NCBI GenBank assembly: GCA_040765295.1
Contig: JAXGSB010000001.1
Location: 1,550,001-1,614,000, forward strand
Direction of reading: 5' to 3'
DNA length: 64,000 bases
Source of the DNA: Scatomorpha sp040765295
Lineage (GTDB): Bacteria > Bacillota > Clostridia > Oscillospirales > Oscillospiraceae
Shown: positions 25,360 to 34,280 of the stretch, piece after piece
Layout of the letters: each line of letters opens with the position of its first letter
Position numbering within the stretch: position 1 is the stretch's first letter
Program-made: the position numbers and the translations under genes
Notes under the pieces: model-generated
Databases searched by the model: none
What the model saw: the letters and a program-made list of their open reading frames with translations, nothing else
Told to the model about the DNA's origin: nothing

Positions 25360-26508
25360 GTGAAGAAGAAAAAAAATAATGCCGACCGCGCACCGCAGGT
25401 TTACGGCAATTTGGATAAAATAAGTTCAAAAAAGTCAAAGTCAGCAAAAAAGAAGCCGGTCTTAATCTTTGTGCTTTTGGGACTCCTGCTTCTTTCCGTC
25501 GGCGGATTTGTCTTTGTGAAGCTCTGGGCAGGACCTCCCCAGGTCTCGAATCAGCAGCTTAACACACCTGGGCATGAAGGCGATTTAGCCGCTCTCCCTG
25601 AGACAACGGATAAGCCTTTGGCTGCGCCCCCTGACAAAAATGCCGGCAAATACACCTTTGCCGTGGTCGGTATGGACAAGTTTTCAAAAATGACGGACGT
25701 TATACTCCTGGTCATGTTCGACACTGCAGAGCACAAGCTGAATGTTGTGAGCATTCCCCGCGACACCCTTGTGAACATTCCGGAGAATGTTAAAAAAATA
25801 AATATTCTCTACGCCTATGGCGACAGGCATGATAACGGAGTGGGAAGGCTGATGGACGGACTCCGTGACTTCGTCGGCTTCGACATCGGAAACTATATCG
25901 TAGTAAATCTGCAGGCCTTTGAGGAACTCATAGACGCTATAGGCGGCGTTGACTACGACGTTCCCATTGACATGGTCTACCGAGACAGAAGACAAGATCT
26001 GAATATAAATATAAAGAAGGGTATGCAGCATCTAAACGGAGCGGAAGCTTTGAAGGTTGTGCGCTTCAGGGCAGGCTACGCCAATGCCGACATCGGCAGA
26101 ATCGCCACCCAGCAGGACTTCATGAAGGCGGTTGCAAAGCAACTCCTCAAAGCCAAAAACATTGCCAATCTTCCCGAGATTATCCGCATTATAACCGAGA
26201 ACACGGAGACAAATCTCACAGCCGCAAACATCACCTATTTTGCGGGAGAGCTTTTGAAATGCAAGGAGGAAGATATCAATTTCCATACCATGCCTCGCGG
26301 CGGCGGCAGCCTTATTAAGGGCATATCCTATGTCTTCGTTCACATTGACGACTGGATCGACATGATAAATTCCTACCTAAACCCCTTGGATCAGCTTGTC
26401 ACTGCCAAAAACGTAAACCTGGTCATAAAGGCCGGGGCAGGCTTCTTCTCGACCAGAGGCGGTATTGCTGGCGGACCCGATTCGTTCTTAAACTTTGAAA
26501 CAGAATGA
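25360..26508 (+). CDS. LytR-CpsA-Psr (LCP) family protein, copy 2
   Basis: A 382-residue paralogue of the preceding gene with the same order: basic N-terminus, one membrane helix (about 30-50), short linker, LCP domain. Conserved segments are FAVVGMDKFSKMTD, VVSIPRDTLVNIPENVKKIN, FEELIDAIGGVDYDVP, GMQHLNGAEALKVVRFR and NADIGRIATQQDFM. The linker is shorter and less proline-rich than in copy 1. GTG start 6 bases after AAGGTG. The duplication is old enough for clear divergence but both keep all motifs. Confidence 0.93.
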   Translation: MKKKKNNADRAPQVYGNLDKISSKKSKSAKKKPVLIFVLLGLLLLSVGGFVFVKLWAGPPQVSNQQLNTPGHEGDLAALPETTDKPLAAPPDKNAGKYTFAVVGMDKFSKMTDVILLVMFDTAEHKLNVVSIPRDTLVNIPENVKKINILYAYGDRHDNGVGRLMDGLRDFVGFDIGNYIVVNLQAFEELIDAIGGVDYDVPIDMVYRDRRQDLNINIKKGMQHLNGAEALKVVRFRAGYANADIGRIATQQDFMKAVAKQLLKAKNIANLPEIIRIITENTETNLTAANITYFAGELLKCKEEDINFHTMPRGGGSLIKGISYVFVHIDDWIDMINSYLNPLDQLVTAKNVNLVIKAGAGFFSTRGGIAGGPDSFLNFETE

Positions 26509-26521
26509 GAAAACATTTTAT

Positions 26522-26560
26522 AAGGACGGCAGAGACTGTGCTCTGCCGTCCTTTTTATTT
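26522..26560 (+). terminator. Terminator after the second LCP gene
   Basis: A perfect 13-bp stem (AAGGACGGCAGAG at 26522-26534, CTCTGCCGTCCTT at 26541-26553) is followed by TTTATTT. Confidence 0.93.
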
Positions 26561-26623
26561 CTTGTGATTTTCTCTGTTTTAATGTATCATCAATCTTGAA
26601 ACGTATGGTCCAGGTGAGTTAAG

Positions 26624-27265
26624 TTGTATAAAAAAGATGTACTCCGGCTTATAGAGCTTCTTAAAGGCGAATATCCCATGGGTGACAAGAGCTGCCTCAG
26701 TTTTGAAAAGCCGCACGAGCTTTTATTCTCGGTTAGACTTGCCGCTCAATGCACCGACGAGCGGGTGAACAAGATAACTCCCGCTCTTTTTGAAAGATAT
26801 CCCGAACTTACAGATTATGCAAATGCCGATCAGGCCGAGGTGGAGGACTATATACGCTCCTGCGGTTTTTTCAGGGTTAAGGCCAGAGATCTCATTGAAT
26901 GTTCTCGAGTGCTGCTAAGCCGTTTTGACGGACAGATACCTGACAACATGGAAGATCTTTTAAGTCTTCCCGGAGTCGGCCGCAAAACTGCAAATTTAAT
27001 CCTTGGGGACCTTTTCAACATGCCGGGAGCCGTTGTGGTTGACACCCACTGCATGAGACTGAGCGGACGGATAGGACTTGTGCCCGAAGGCATGAAAAAC
27101 CCGGAAAAAATAGAGTATAAGCTTAGAGAGCAGCTTCCGCCCGAGGAATCGAACAACTTCTGCCACAGACTGGTTTTGCACGGAAGAGCAGTATGCAGGG
27201 CGCAGTCTCCGCGCTGTGGGATTTGCAATATAAAAGAGCTCTGCAGATATTACAAGGGAAAATAA
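26624..27265 (+). CDS. nth: Endonuclease III
   Basis: A 213-residue base-excision repair glycosylase/AP lyase for oxidised pyrimidines. The helix-hairpin-helix LPGVGRKTANLILGD carries the catalytic Lys, and VVDTHCMRLSGRIGL carries the catalytic Asp. The C-terminal Cys pattern C-x6-C-x2-C-x5-C binds a [4Fe-4S] cluster. Start is TTG, 8 bases after CAGGTGAG. It is first in a probable nth-rarA-DUF951 unit; 1 base separates it from rarA. Confidence 0.96.
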   Translation: MYKKDVLRLIELLKGEYPMGDKSCLSFEKPHELLFSVRLAAQCTDERVNKITPALFERYPELTDYANADQAEVEDYIRSCGFFRVKARDLIECSRVLLSRFDGQIPDNMEDLLSLPGVGRKTANLILGDLFNMPGAVVVDTHCMRLSGRIGLVPEGMKNPEKIEYKLREQLPPEESNNFCHRLVLHGRAVCRAQSPRCGICNIKELCRYYKGK

Positions 27266-27266
27266 A

Positions 27267-28535
27267 ATGGAAATAAAAAGACCGCTTGCAGATGAAATAC
27301 GCCCCGAGAGGCTTGAAGATTTTTTCGGTCAGGAGCACATCCTCGGCCAGGGCGCAATTTTGCGAAAGATAATAGATTCGGGCAAAATACCGAATATGAT
27401 TTTCTACGGTCCCTCCGGCACCGGCAAAACCACTCTGGCAAACATCATAGCAAACAGAACTAATCGCCGCTTGAGAAAACTCAACGCAACCAACGCAGGT
27501 TTAGCGGACATAAAGGAAATTATAGCCGAGCTCGACAGTTTGCTTGCCCCCAACGGCATTCTGCTCTATCTGGATGAGATTCAATACTTCAACAAAAAAC
27601 AGCAGCAGAGCCTTTTGGAATTTATCGAGGACGGCAGAATCAGCCTTATTGCTTCGACCACGGAAAACCCCTACTTTTACATATACAACGCGCTCCTCAG
27701 CCGCTCCTCGGTATTTGAGTTTAAAGAGCTGGGCTTGGAGGACATAAAAAAGGGTCTTCTAAGAGCAAAAAGCTATCTGGAAGAGAGAGACTCAGTTAAG
27801 ATTGAATTTGATGACGACGCGCTGGAAACTCTTTCACAAAGCTCTGCCGGAGACCTCAGACGAGCGATTACCGCCTTGGAGCTGATATATAATTCTTCTG
27901 ATATTAATGACGGTGTAATTCTAATAGACAGGGAATCCGCCCGAAATCTCACATCAAAGTCCGCTTTCAGACATGACAGAGATTCCGACGAACACTTCGA
28001 CTCGCTCTCTGCCCTAATGAAATCCATAAGGGGCTCCGACCCCGATGCCGCACTCCATTATCTTGCCAGACTCTTGGAAGCGGGCGATTTAATCGGCGCC
28101 TCGAGGCGCATACTCTGCTCGGCTTCGGAAGACATAGGTCTTGCCCATCCCGAGGCTGTGAGCATAGTCAAGGCCTGTGTGGACTCGGCCTTCCAGCTTG
28201 GTCTGCCGGAAGCAAAGCTTCCGCTGGCCGAGGCGGTTATCTACCTCGCCACCGCCCCCAAATCGAACTCGGCATACTTGGGTATAAACAAGGCAATGAG
28301 CGATGTGAAGGCAGGTAAGGCGGGCCCTATCCCGAGAGAGCTTCAAAATGTACATGCCGACGGCACCGGCTTTGAGCGGGAGCAGGGCTACCTCTACCCT
28401 CACGACTTTAAAAACCGCTGGGTTAAGCAGGACTATATGCCCGAAAACCTGAGAGGAATCAGATACTACGAGCCTGCGGAAAACAAGCGTGAACAGGCCA
28501 TAGCGGCTTACTGGAAGAAGTTGAAGGGGGAATAG
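27267..28535 (+). CDS. rarA: Replication-associated recombination protein A (MgsA/RarA)
   Basis: A 422-residue AAA+ ATPase of the RarA/WRNIP1 family that acts at stalled forks. Walker A is GPSGTGKTTL, Walker B is LYLDEIQYFNKKQQ, sensor 1 is ASTTENPYF, and the C-terminal tetramer region includes PEAVSIVKACVDSAFQLGLPE and GYLYPHDFKNRWVKQDYMPE. Starts right after nth and runs almost directly into the DUF951 gene. Confidence 0.95.
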   Translation: MEIKRPLADEIRPERLEDFFGQEHILGQGAILRKIIDSGKIPNMIFYGPSGTGKTTLANIIANRTNRRLRKLNATNAGLADIKEIIAELDSLLAPNGILLYLDEIQYFNKKQQQSLLEFIEDGRISLIASTTENPYFYIYNALLSRSSVFEFKELGLEDIKKGLLRAKSYLEERDSVKIEFDDDALETLSQSSAGDLRRAITALELIYNSSDINDGVILIDRESARNLTSKSAFRHDRDSDEHFDSLSALMKSIRGSDPDAALHYLARLLEAGDLIGASRRILCSASEDIGLAHPEAVSIVKACVDSAFQLGLPEAKLPLAEAVIYLATAPKSNSAYLGINKAMSDVKAGKAGPIPRELQNVHADGTGFEREQGYLYPHDFKNRWVKQDYMPENLRGIRYYEPAENKREQAIAAYWKKLKGE

Positions 28536-28537
28536 AC

Positions 28538-28726
28538 TTGGATATAAGACTTGGAGATATACTCAGGATGAAAAAAGGCCACCCCTGCGGCTCCAATGAA
28601 TGGGAGGTTTTGAGAATTGGCGCGGACTTTAAGCTGAGGTGCCTGGGCTGCGGCCGCGTTGTTATGGGAGCCAGATCCAAGTTTGAAAAGAATGTTAAGG
28701 AAATTAAAAGAAACCCAGAGGAATAA
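28538..28726 (+). CDS. DUF951 protein
   Basis: A 62-residue small protein typical of Bacillota: MDIRLGDILRMKKGHPCGS, then WEVLRIGADFKLRCLGCGR. Three Cys (one HPCG, one CLGC pair) could bind a metal. TTG start, 2 bases after the rarA stop, with GAAGGGGG as ribosome site. Function is unknown; it may bind nucleic acid, which would suit the context, but this is inference. Confidence 0.88.
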   Translation: MDIRLGDILRMKKGHPCGSNEWEVLRIGADFKLRCLGCGRVVMGARSKFEKNVKEIKRNPEE

Positions 28727-28754
28727 GCAAGACATTGCCGATATTCTCAGATAA

Positions 28755-28792
28755 AAAACGAGCCCTTTTTAAAATTAAAATGAGCTCGTTTT
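28755..28792. terminator. Bidirectional terminator between the DUF951 gene and rnfB
   Basis: AAAACGAGC (28755-28763) pairs with GCTCGTTTT (28784-28792) around an A/T-rich loop; T-rich on either strand. Confidence 0.75.
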
Positions 28793-28804
28793 GCTTTTAG
28801 AATT

Positions 28805-29692
28805 TTATTCTTCTGCCTTCTCGGCTTCCTGCTCGGCCTGTTTCTTGGCTTCGGCCTCTTTCTTTTTCTTCTCTAAAAGAGGAATTCTTGTTTGGGGAAT
28901 GATTATGCCCCTCGGACATACAGAAGCGCAAAGCCCGCAGCCGATACACTTTTCATAATCGATGACGGCAAGGTTGTCTTCCACATGGATTGCATCCTTT
29001 GCGCAGACATTCTCACATTTTTTACAGCCGATACAGCCTACATCGCACTGCTTTACCACGACTCCGCCCTTGTCGTTGGAGCGGCATCCCACGAGCAGCT
29101 TCTGCTTATACGGGACTTTCTTTATTATCTGCTTTGGGCAGGCTGCAGCGCACATCATGCACGCCACGCACTTTTCCCTGTCGACTACCGCAACACCGTT
29201 CACCATGTGTATAGCATCGAACTGACAGACCTCTTCGCAGTTGCCCAGACCTATGCATGCAAACTGGCAGAGCTTGGGCCCCTTGTTGCCGAAAGACATA
29301 GCAGCCCTGCAGTCGCGGGGACCGTCGTAGTTGAAGAGGAATTTCACGACCTCGGCGCTGCCGGAGCAGGCCACATAGGCCACTTCTCTTTCAGCTGCTT
29401 CCGCTTCCATACACATGATAGTGCAAATTTTCTCCACTGTCCTCTCGCCGCCGGGGGTGCATTTGTTGGGAGGAGCTCCCTCGTTCACAATCGCCGCTGC
29501 GTATCCGTCGCAGCCGGGAAAGCCGCAGGCGCCGCAGTTTGCGCCCGCCAGAGCAGCTCTGACCTCGGCAATGCGCGAATCTTCTTCTACATAGAATATC
29601 TTCGCAGCTACCGCAAGGAGCGCCCCGAAAACAGCTCCCATTATTCCCAAAAGAGCCGTTGCGTAAAAAATATTTCCTAAATATGCTGCCAT
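28805..29692 (-). CDS. rnfB: Rnf complex subunit RnfB
   Basis: A 295-residue membrane-anchored iron-sulfur protein that accepts electrons from ferredoxin. One N-terminal helix is followed by the CGACGFPGCDGYA [4Fe-4S] segment with a later Cys in PPNKC. Further cluster motifs are CIGLGNCEEVC, CVACMMCAAACP, CIGCKKCENVC and CIGCGLCASVCP. The tail after about residue 265 is a Lys/Glu/Ala-rich helix. Last gene of rnfCDGEAB. Confidence 0.95.
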   Translation of the reverse strand: MAAYLGNIFYATALLGIMGAVFGALLAVAAKIFYVEEDSRIAEVRAALAGANCGACGFPGCDGYAAAIVNEGAPPNKCTPGGERTVEKICTIMCMEAEAAEREVAYVACSGSAEVVKFLFNYDGPRDCRAAMSFGNKGPKLCQFACIGLGNCEEVCQFDAIHMVNGVAVVDREKCVACMMCAAACPKQIIKKVPYKQKLLVGCRSNDKGGVVVKQCDVGCIGCKKCENVCAKDAIHVEDNLAVIDYEKCIGCGLCASVCPRGIIIPQTRIPLLEKKKKEAEAKKQAEQEAEKAEE

Positions 29693-29703
29693 GTCACTCT
29701 ACC

Positions 29704-30288
29704 TCAACCGAATATCTTCATACCCGAGAAGCCCATAAAGGCCAGGGAAAGAAGGCCGGCAGTCACAAGCGCTATCGGGAAACCTTCGAAGCTCTTGGGA
29801 ATCTCGGCAAACTCCACTCGCTCTCGGACTGTTGCAAAGAGAACTATAGCCAGCATGAAACCGAGTCCGCCCGTTATGCCGTAGACAAAGCTCTCGATGA
29901 AATTGTAGTTGTGCTGCACGTTGAGGAGAACAACACCCAGAACAGCGCAGTTTGTTGTGATGAGGGGAAGGAAAATTCCAAGCGCTGTGTAGAGCGCCGG
30001 GATTGTCTTCTTTAAGAACATCTCGACAAACTGAACGAGACCGGCTATGACGAGGATGAATGCAAGTGTCGCCATATATTCCAGTCCGTATGCAACAAGA
30101 ATGATGTTTACCACATAGCAGATTGCCGATGCCAGCCCCATGACGAAGGTGACCGCTATACCCATGCCGATCGCAGTGTCGACCTTGCCCGAGCATCCCA
30201 AGAACGGACAGACTCCGAGGAACTGTGAAAAGATAAAGTTGTTTATAAGGATTGCGCCGAGTGAAATTGAAAACAATGATGCTACCAT
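29704..30288 (-). CDS. rnfA: Rnf complex subunit RnfA
   Basis: A 194-residue, six-helix membrane protein with NNFIFSQFLGVCPFLGCSGK near the N-terminus and TNCAVLGVVLLN in the middle. RnfA and RnfE together form the ion channel-like core and bind a [2Fe-2S] cluster through conserved Cys. The start overlaps the rnfE stop by 1 base. Confidence 0.96.
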   Translation of the reverse strand: MVASLFSISLGAILINNFIFSQFLGVCPFLGCSGKVDTAIGMGIAVTFVMGLASAICYVVNIILVAYGLEYMATLAFILVIAGLVQFVEMFLKKTIPALYTALGIFLPLITTNCAVLGVVLLNVQHNYNFIESFVYGITGGLGFMLAIVLFATVRERVEFAEIPKSFEGFPIALVTAGLLSLAFMGFSGMKIFG

Positions 30289-31004
30289 TACTTAGCCGCC
30301 TCCTCACTAGATATTTGGCAGACACAGGCTTCCGTGTCTGTTTTGCCGGCCTTTTCCTTTGCCTTGTTTACAAAATAATTTGTCAGAGCAAAAAGGCAGC
30401 CCAGAGCTATAAATCCGCCGACCGGCATTAGCACGATTGTGGCGCCGAAGCCTGAATCGAAAAGTTGAATTCCGCTCCCGGACCCGTCGAACACTATCCT
30501 GAGTCCTTTTTCACTTAGGTCGAAAACTCCCGTTCCGAAGCTGCCGCTGCCTAGAAGCTCTCGGACTAAGCACATAGCAATAAGTGTTACAGTGTAGCCT
30601 ATACCCTGAGCTATGCCGTCAATGAACGAGGGAAAAACCGGCTCATGCTGACAGAAAGCCTCGGCTCTGCCTATGATGATGCAGTTTACGACTATAAGCG
30701 GGATGAAGACACCCAGCGATTTACTCAGGGCCGGAACATAGGCCTTTAAAAGCAAATCGACTATGGTGACGAAGCCCGCTATGACGACTACGAAGACCGC
30801 TATTCTTATATCATTTGGTATAACTTTTCTGAGCGCGGAGATAACCACGTTACAGCAAGTCAGTATGATAAGCACGGAGATGCCCATGCCTATTCCGTTG
30901 AAGAACGTTGTTGTTATGGCCATTGTCGAGCAAAGGCCGATATTTTGGATCAAAACAGGGTTATTTGTGATAAGTCCCTCTTTGAACTGTTCGCCGATTT
31001 TCAT
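30288..31004 (-). CDS. rnfE: Rnf complex subunit RnfE
   Basis: A 238-residue polytopic membrane protein homologous to RnfA, with NPVLIQNIGLCSTMAITTT, VNCIIIGRAEAFC and a Cys-containing C-terminal tail. It is a core subunit for ion translocation. Rnf oxidises reduced ferredoxin with NAD and pumps Na+ or H+; the coupling ion cannot be told from sequence here. Confidence 0.95.
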   Translation of the reverse strand: MKIGEQFKEGLITNNPVLIQNIGLCSTMAITTTFFNGIGMGISVLIILTCCNVVISALRKVIPNDIRIAVFVVVIAGFVTIVDLLLKAYVPALSKSLGVFIPLIVVNCIIIGRAEAFCQHEPVFPSFIDGIAQGIGYTVTLIAMCLVRELLGSGSFGTGVFDLSEKGLRIVFDGSGSGIQLFDSGFGATIVLMPVGGFIALGCLFALTNYFVNKAKEKAGKTDTEACVCQISSEEAAK

Positions 31005-31014
31005 GACTACCTCC

Positions 31015-31548
31015 TTATCCTAATTCTTTGATTACCAACACTGCCTTGGCGGCCGCATCAACCATGGCCTGAGACGAGATTGTGGCGCTGGTTATGGAGT
31101 CTATCTTCCCGCCGTTCTTTTTGAGCGCGATATTTTCATCCCCGCCCACAAACTGATCTCTGAACCAATCTTCCACAATGCGCGAACCGAGTGCTGCTGT
31201 TTCGGCGTGCTGAATCACGCTTGTGCCGAGTATCTTATAGTCGAGGCTGATTCCGAATACCGCCTGAATGGAGCCCTGCGCTCCGGAAAATATCATATCG
31301 ACAACATAGCCCTTTCCCTCGACCTTGGATATGGCCAAAATCTCGGGGTTATTTATATTTTCCAAGCTGACTTCCTCGTAGCCCGTATCGCTGGGGAGCA
31401 CAGCGCTGTATGCAAGCTCTGTAGCCTCCTGCTTCTGCCTGGCTATGTTCTCGGCAGTCATTGCGTTTACAACTCCCAGAAGCGCAGCTGTCACCAGCGA
31501 AATAACAGCCAGAACCATGGTGAGGTAAACTATCGGATTTTTTTTCAT
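31015..31548 (-). CDS. rnfG: Rnf complex subunit RnfG
   Basis: A 177-residue protein with one N-terminal helix and a periplasm-side (here extracytoplasmic) FMN-binding domain. The covalent FMN attachment motif appears as KIDSITSATISSQAMVDA, in which the Thr before the double Ser is the expected acceptor. Overlaps rnfD by 4 bases. Confidence 0.94.
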   Translation of the reverse strand: MKKNPIVYLTMVLAVISLVTAALLGVVNAMTAENIARQKQEATELAYSAVLPSDTGYEEVSLENINNPEILAISKVEGKGYVVDMIFSGAQGSIQAVFGISLDYKILGTSVIQHAETAALGSRIVEDWFRDQFVGGDENIALKKNGGKIDSITSATISSQAMVDAAAKAVLVIKELG

Positions 31549-32606
31549 GCCGCTCCACCTTCTTCCTTGGCAGCCTTCTTGGCTTCTTTTTTAGCCTGTT
31601 TCATTGCCTTTATATCTTCTTTGGAAACACCGAACTGGTATCTCTTGGTGACTTTGTCAATTGCCCAAGAGCAGGTGTTCATAATGAGAATCGCATAGGT
31701 AACACCCTCGGGGTAGGCGCCGAAGTACCTTATAAGCATCGTCAAAATACCGCAGCCTATACCGTAAACTATCCGTCCTTCGGGAACTACGGGACTGGTG
31801 GAATAGTCGGTCGCCATGAAGAAGGCGCCGAAGATAAGGCCGCCGGCAAAAACATTATATCCCATCCAATCGATCCTGCCATAGCCCTCATGTCCGAAGA
31901 CTAAGCTTAAAACCGCAACTGTTCCTATGAAGCTCACAGGAATGTGCCAGGTGATTACTTTTCTTATGAGGAGGTAAGCCCCTCCGATAAGTATTGCTAT
32001 CGTACAGACCTCGCCTATTGAGCCGGGCAGGTGGCCAAGCATCATGTCAATCCTGCTATAGTATCTCGGCATTGCCTCGCCGGTGTAAAGATATGCCAGA
32101 GGAGTTGCCATTGTTGTGACATCGGCTGCAAACTTGCCCGTTGCCAGCAAACTGCGCGGTATGACCCAGTTGGTCATATGACCTGCGTAGGAAGCTGTGA
32201 GGAAGGCTCTGCCTGCAAGCGCGGGGTTGAGGAAGTTTTTGCCCAAACCGCCGTAGAGCTGCTTTACGAACACTATTGCAAAGAACGAGCCTATTACAAC
32301 CATCCACCAAGGACTTGAAGACGGCAGTGCCATCGCCATAATTGCGCCTGTAACGAGCGCAGAGCAGTCTCCTATGCTGTTTGACTTGCGGAGAAGCTTT
32401 CTATATGCCCACTCGAAAAATGCGCTTGAGCCCATTGCAACAAGTATGACGACGAGGGCGGGAACACCGAAATTGTAGACTCCGAAGGCCATTGTCGGGA
32501 GAAGGGCAATTATAACATCGAGCATGATATCGCGGGTGCCGCGTTTCTCCCTGACTATGGGGTTCGATGTTACCACATAGGTTCTCTTTTCTCTCTTTTC
32601 CATCAT
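31545..32606 (-). CDS. rnfD: Rnf complex subunit RnfD
   Basis: A 353-residue membrane protein with about ten helices. NPVLAGRAFL-type segment is seen as NPALAGRAFLTASY, and the covalent FMN site as MATDYSTSPV. The C-terminal tail is Lys/Ala/Glu-rich. The start overlaps the rnfC stop by 1 base. Confidence 0.95.
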   Translation of the reverse strand: MMEKREKRTYVVTSNPIVREKRGTRDIMLDVIIALLPTMAFGVYNFGVPALVVILVAMGSSAFFEWAYRKLLRKSNSIGDCSALVTGAIMAMALPSSSPWWMVVIGSFFAIVFVKQLYGGLGKNFLNPALAGRAFLTASYAGHMTNWVIPRSLLATGKFAADVTTMATPLAYLYTGEAMPRYYSRIDMMLGHLPGSIGEVCTIAILIGGAYLLIRKVITWHIPVSFIGTVAVLSLVFGHEGYGRIDWMGYNVFAGGLIFGAFFMATDYSTSPVVPEGRIVYGIGCGILTMLIRYFGAYPEGVTYAILIMNTCSWAIDKVTKRYQFGVSKEDIKAMKQAKKEAKKAAKEEGGAA

Positions 32607-33967
32607 TAAGCCTCCTTCGCCTGAAGCTTCTGCTTGAGAGCCATGGCCTTGGCCTTTTCTTCAGCTCTCTTGGCATTTATCATTGCCTTGCCGTATTTGA
32701 AAGTGTGCGTAAGAGGAAGCTTCGCAGGGCAGCCGTATGAACATGAGCCGCACTCAAAGCAGTCCATAACATAATACTCTTCCATTTTCTGGAGATCGCC
32801 CTTCTTTATGTACATATACATGTAGACAGGCTCGAGATTCATGGGGCAGTGTGAGATGCAGTTGCCGCAGCGGATGCATACGGGATCCTCTATCTCCTGA
32901 TTTTCATCGGAGCTGAAAACCAAAAGTCCCGCAGCGCCCTTGATTAGACCAGCTCCGTCATCCGCAACGCAGATACCCATAAGAGGTCCGCCCATGCAAA
33001 TGCGCTCCGGCTCCTTGCAGAAGCCGCCTGCCTCGGCAAATATGTGGTAGAGAGGTGTGCCGAAGCGCACCAAAAGGTTCTGAGCCTCTTTTATGCAATC
33101 CCCGCCCACAGTGACAACACGCTCTATAAGAGGCTTGCCCAAGTAGCATGCCCTATAGATAGAATAGGCCGTATAGGTGGATACAACGTTGGCGCCGACC
33201 CCCGAAGGCAGACCTCCGGGCTTTACCTCTCTGTTGGTGTTGGCCTTAACCTGCATTTTCTCGGCGCCCTGAGGATATTTTACGGCCTCGGGAACTATTT
33301 CGATGCCGTACTGCTCGGGCTTAAGAGAGTTGAGAAGATCTATGGCATCCTGCTTATTTACCTCTATGCCATAGTTGATTTTGTCTAAGCCGTGAGCTAT
33401 CTTTACGAGCTCTATTCCTTTTAAGAGCTCTTCAGGATGCTCGAGCATCGTGCGGTGGTCACCGCAGAGATAGGGTTCGCATTCGGCTCCGTTTATAATG
33501 ACTGTATCGACCTTGCCGCGCGCGCCTGCAATCTTAAAGGCCGTGGGGAACATAGCTCCGCCCATGCCTACAACCCCGGCTTCTCTGATCCTTGCGATTA
33601 TGGCATCGGGGTCCTTGAGCTGCTCGGGCGTGAGGGGCTGCATGTCCTCGCACGGAGTGTCTTGAAAGTCGTTTTCGATAACGACAGACATGACCATGTC
33701 GCCGAGCATGTGGCGTCTCGGCTCAACTGCGATTACCTTTCCCGAAACGGAGGCGTGGATGGGAGCGGAAATGGGAGCCTCGTCATATCCTATGAGCTGT
33801 CCCATCTTCACAGTATCGCCCACCTTGACTTGGGGTTTGTTGGGCACCCCTATATGCTGTATCATAGGCTGAACAACATACTCTGGGGGAGCAATCGTTC
33901 GTACAGGAGAATCTTTGGCGGTTTTTGCATAGTCCGGGTGTACACCGCCTCGGAATTTATAAGCCAT
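32606..33967 (-). CDS. rnfC: Rnf complex subunit RnfC
   Basis: A 453-residue peripheral subunit, the NADH-side module. Seen are GGVHPDYAKTAKDSPVR, the flavin/NADH loop GVVGMGGAMFPTAFK, GAECEPYLCGDHRTMLEHP, and two [4Fe-4S] motifs, CIRCGNCISHCP and CFECGSCSYGCP. First gene of the operon; AGAGGTGAG precedes the ATG and a clean promoter lies about 36-64 bases upstream. Confidence 0.96.
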   Translation of the reverse strand: MAYKFRGGVHPDYAKTAKDSPVRTIAPPEYVVQPMIQHIGVPNKPQVKVGDTVKMGQLIGYDEAPISAPIHASVSGKVIAVEPRRHMLGDMVMSVVIENDFQDTPCEDMQPLTPEQLKDPDAIIARIREAGVVGMGGAMFPTAFKIAGARGKVDTVIINGAECEPYLCGDHRTMLEHPEELLKGIELVKIAHGLDKINYGIEVNKQDAIDLLNSLKPEQYGIEIVPEAVKYPQGAEKMQVKANTNREVKPGGLPSGVGANVVSTYTAYSIYRACYLGKPLIERVVTVGGDCIKEAQNLLVRFGTPLYHIFAEAGGFCKEPERICMGGPLMGICVADDGAGLIKGAAGLLVFSSDENQEIEDPVCIRCGNCISHCPMNLEPVYMYMYIKKGDLQKMEEYYVMDCFECGSCSYGCPAKLPLTHTFKYGKAMINAKRAEEKAKAMALKQKLQAKEA

Positions 33968-34002
33968 AAACTCTCACCTCTTAAAAATAACTGACTTCAG
34001 AA

Positions 34003-34031
34003 ATCTTAACACGAATGCCATCTTATGTCCA
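34003..34031 (-). promoter_or_regulatory. rnfC: Sigma-A promoter of the rnf operon
   Basis: On the minus strand TGGACA (34031-34026) and TAAGAT (34008-34003) lie 17 bases apart. Confidence 0.75.
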
Positions 34032-34280
34032 GTGTGAAAAGATTGAAAACGCTCAGTTTTTCGCAGATTTTCCTGTGTTTCTTTTGTCAATAATGAGAAT
34101 TTATTAACAACCTGCAGTCTTTGTTAATTTTTTATTTATTGATGCCGATTCCGGCGCCGTTAAAGGCTTTTTGGGTAGCAGATTTATTGGCATCTTTTAT
34201 TTTCGATTGTTTTAGTCTATAATGAAAATGATTTAAGCTAAGAGAGATCTTTTCCGACTTTTCAGGGAGTGATAACTTTT
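34032..34280. other. Divergent spacer between rnfC and the GH2 gene
   Basis: AT-rich. It holds a TATAAT at 34218-34223 suited to the GH2 gene (weak TTTTAT at -35, 17 bases away) and the ribosome site CAGGGAG. Nothing else recognised. Confidence 0.45.
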
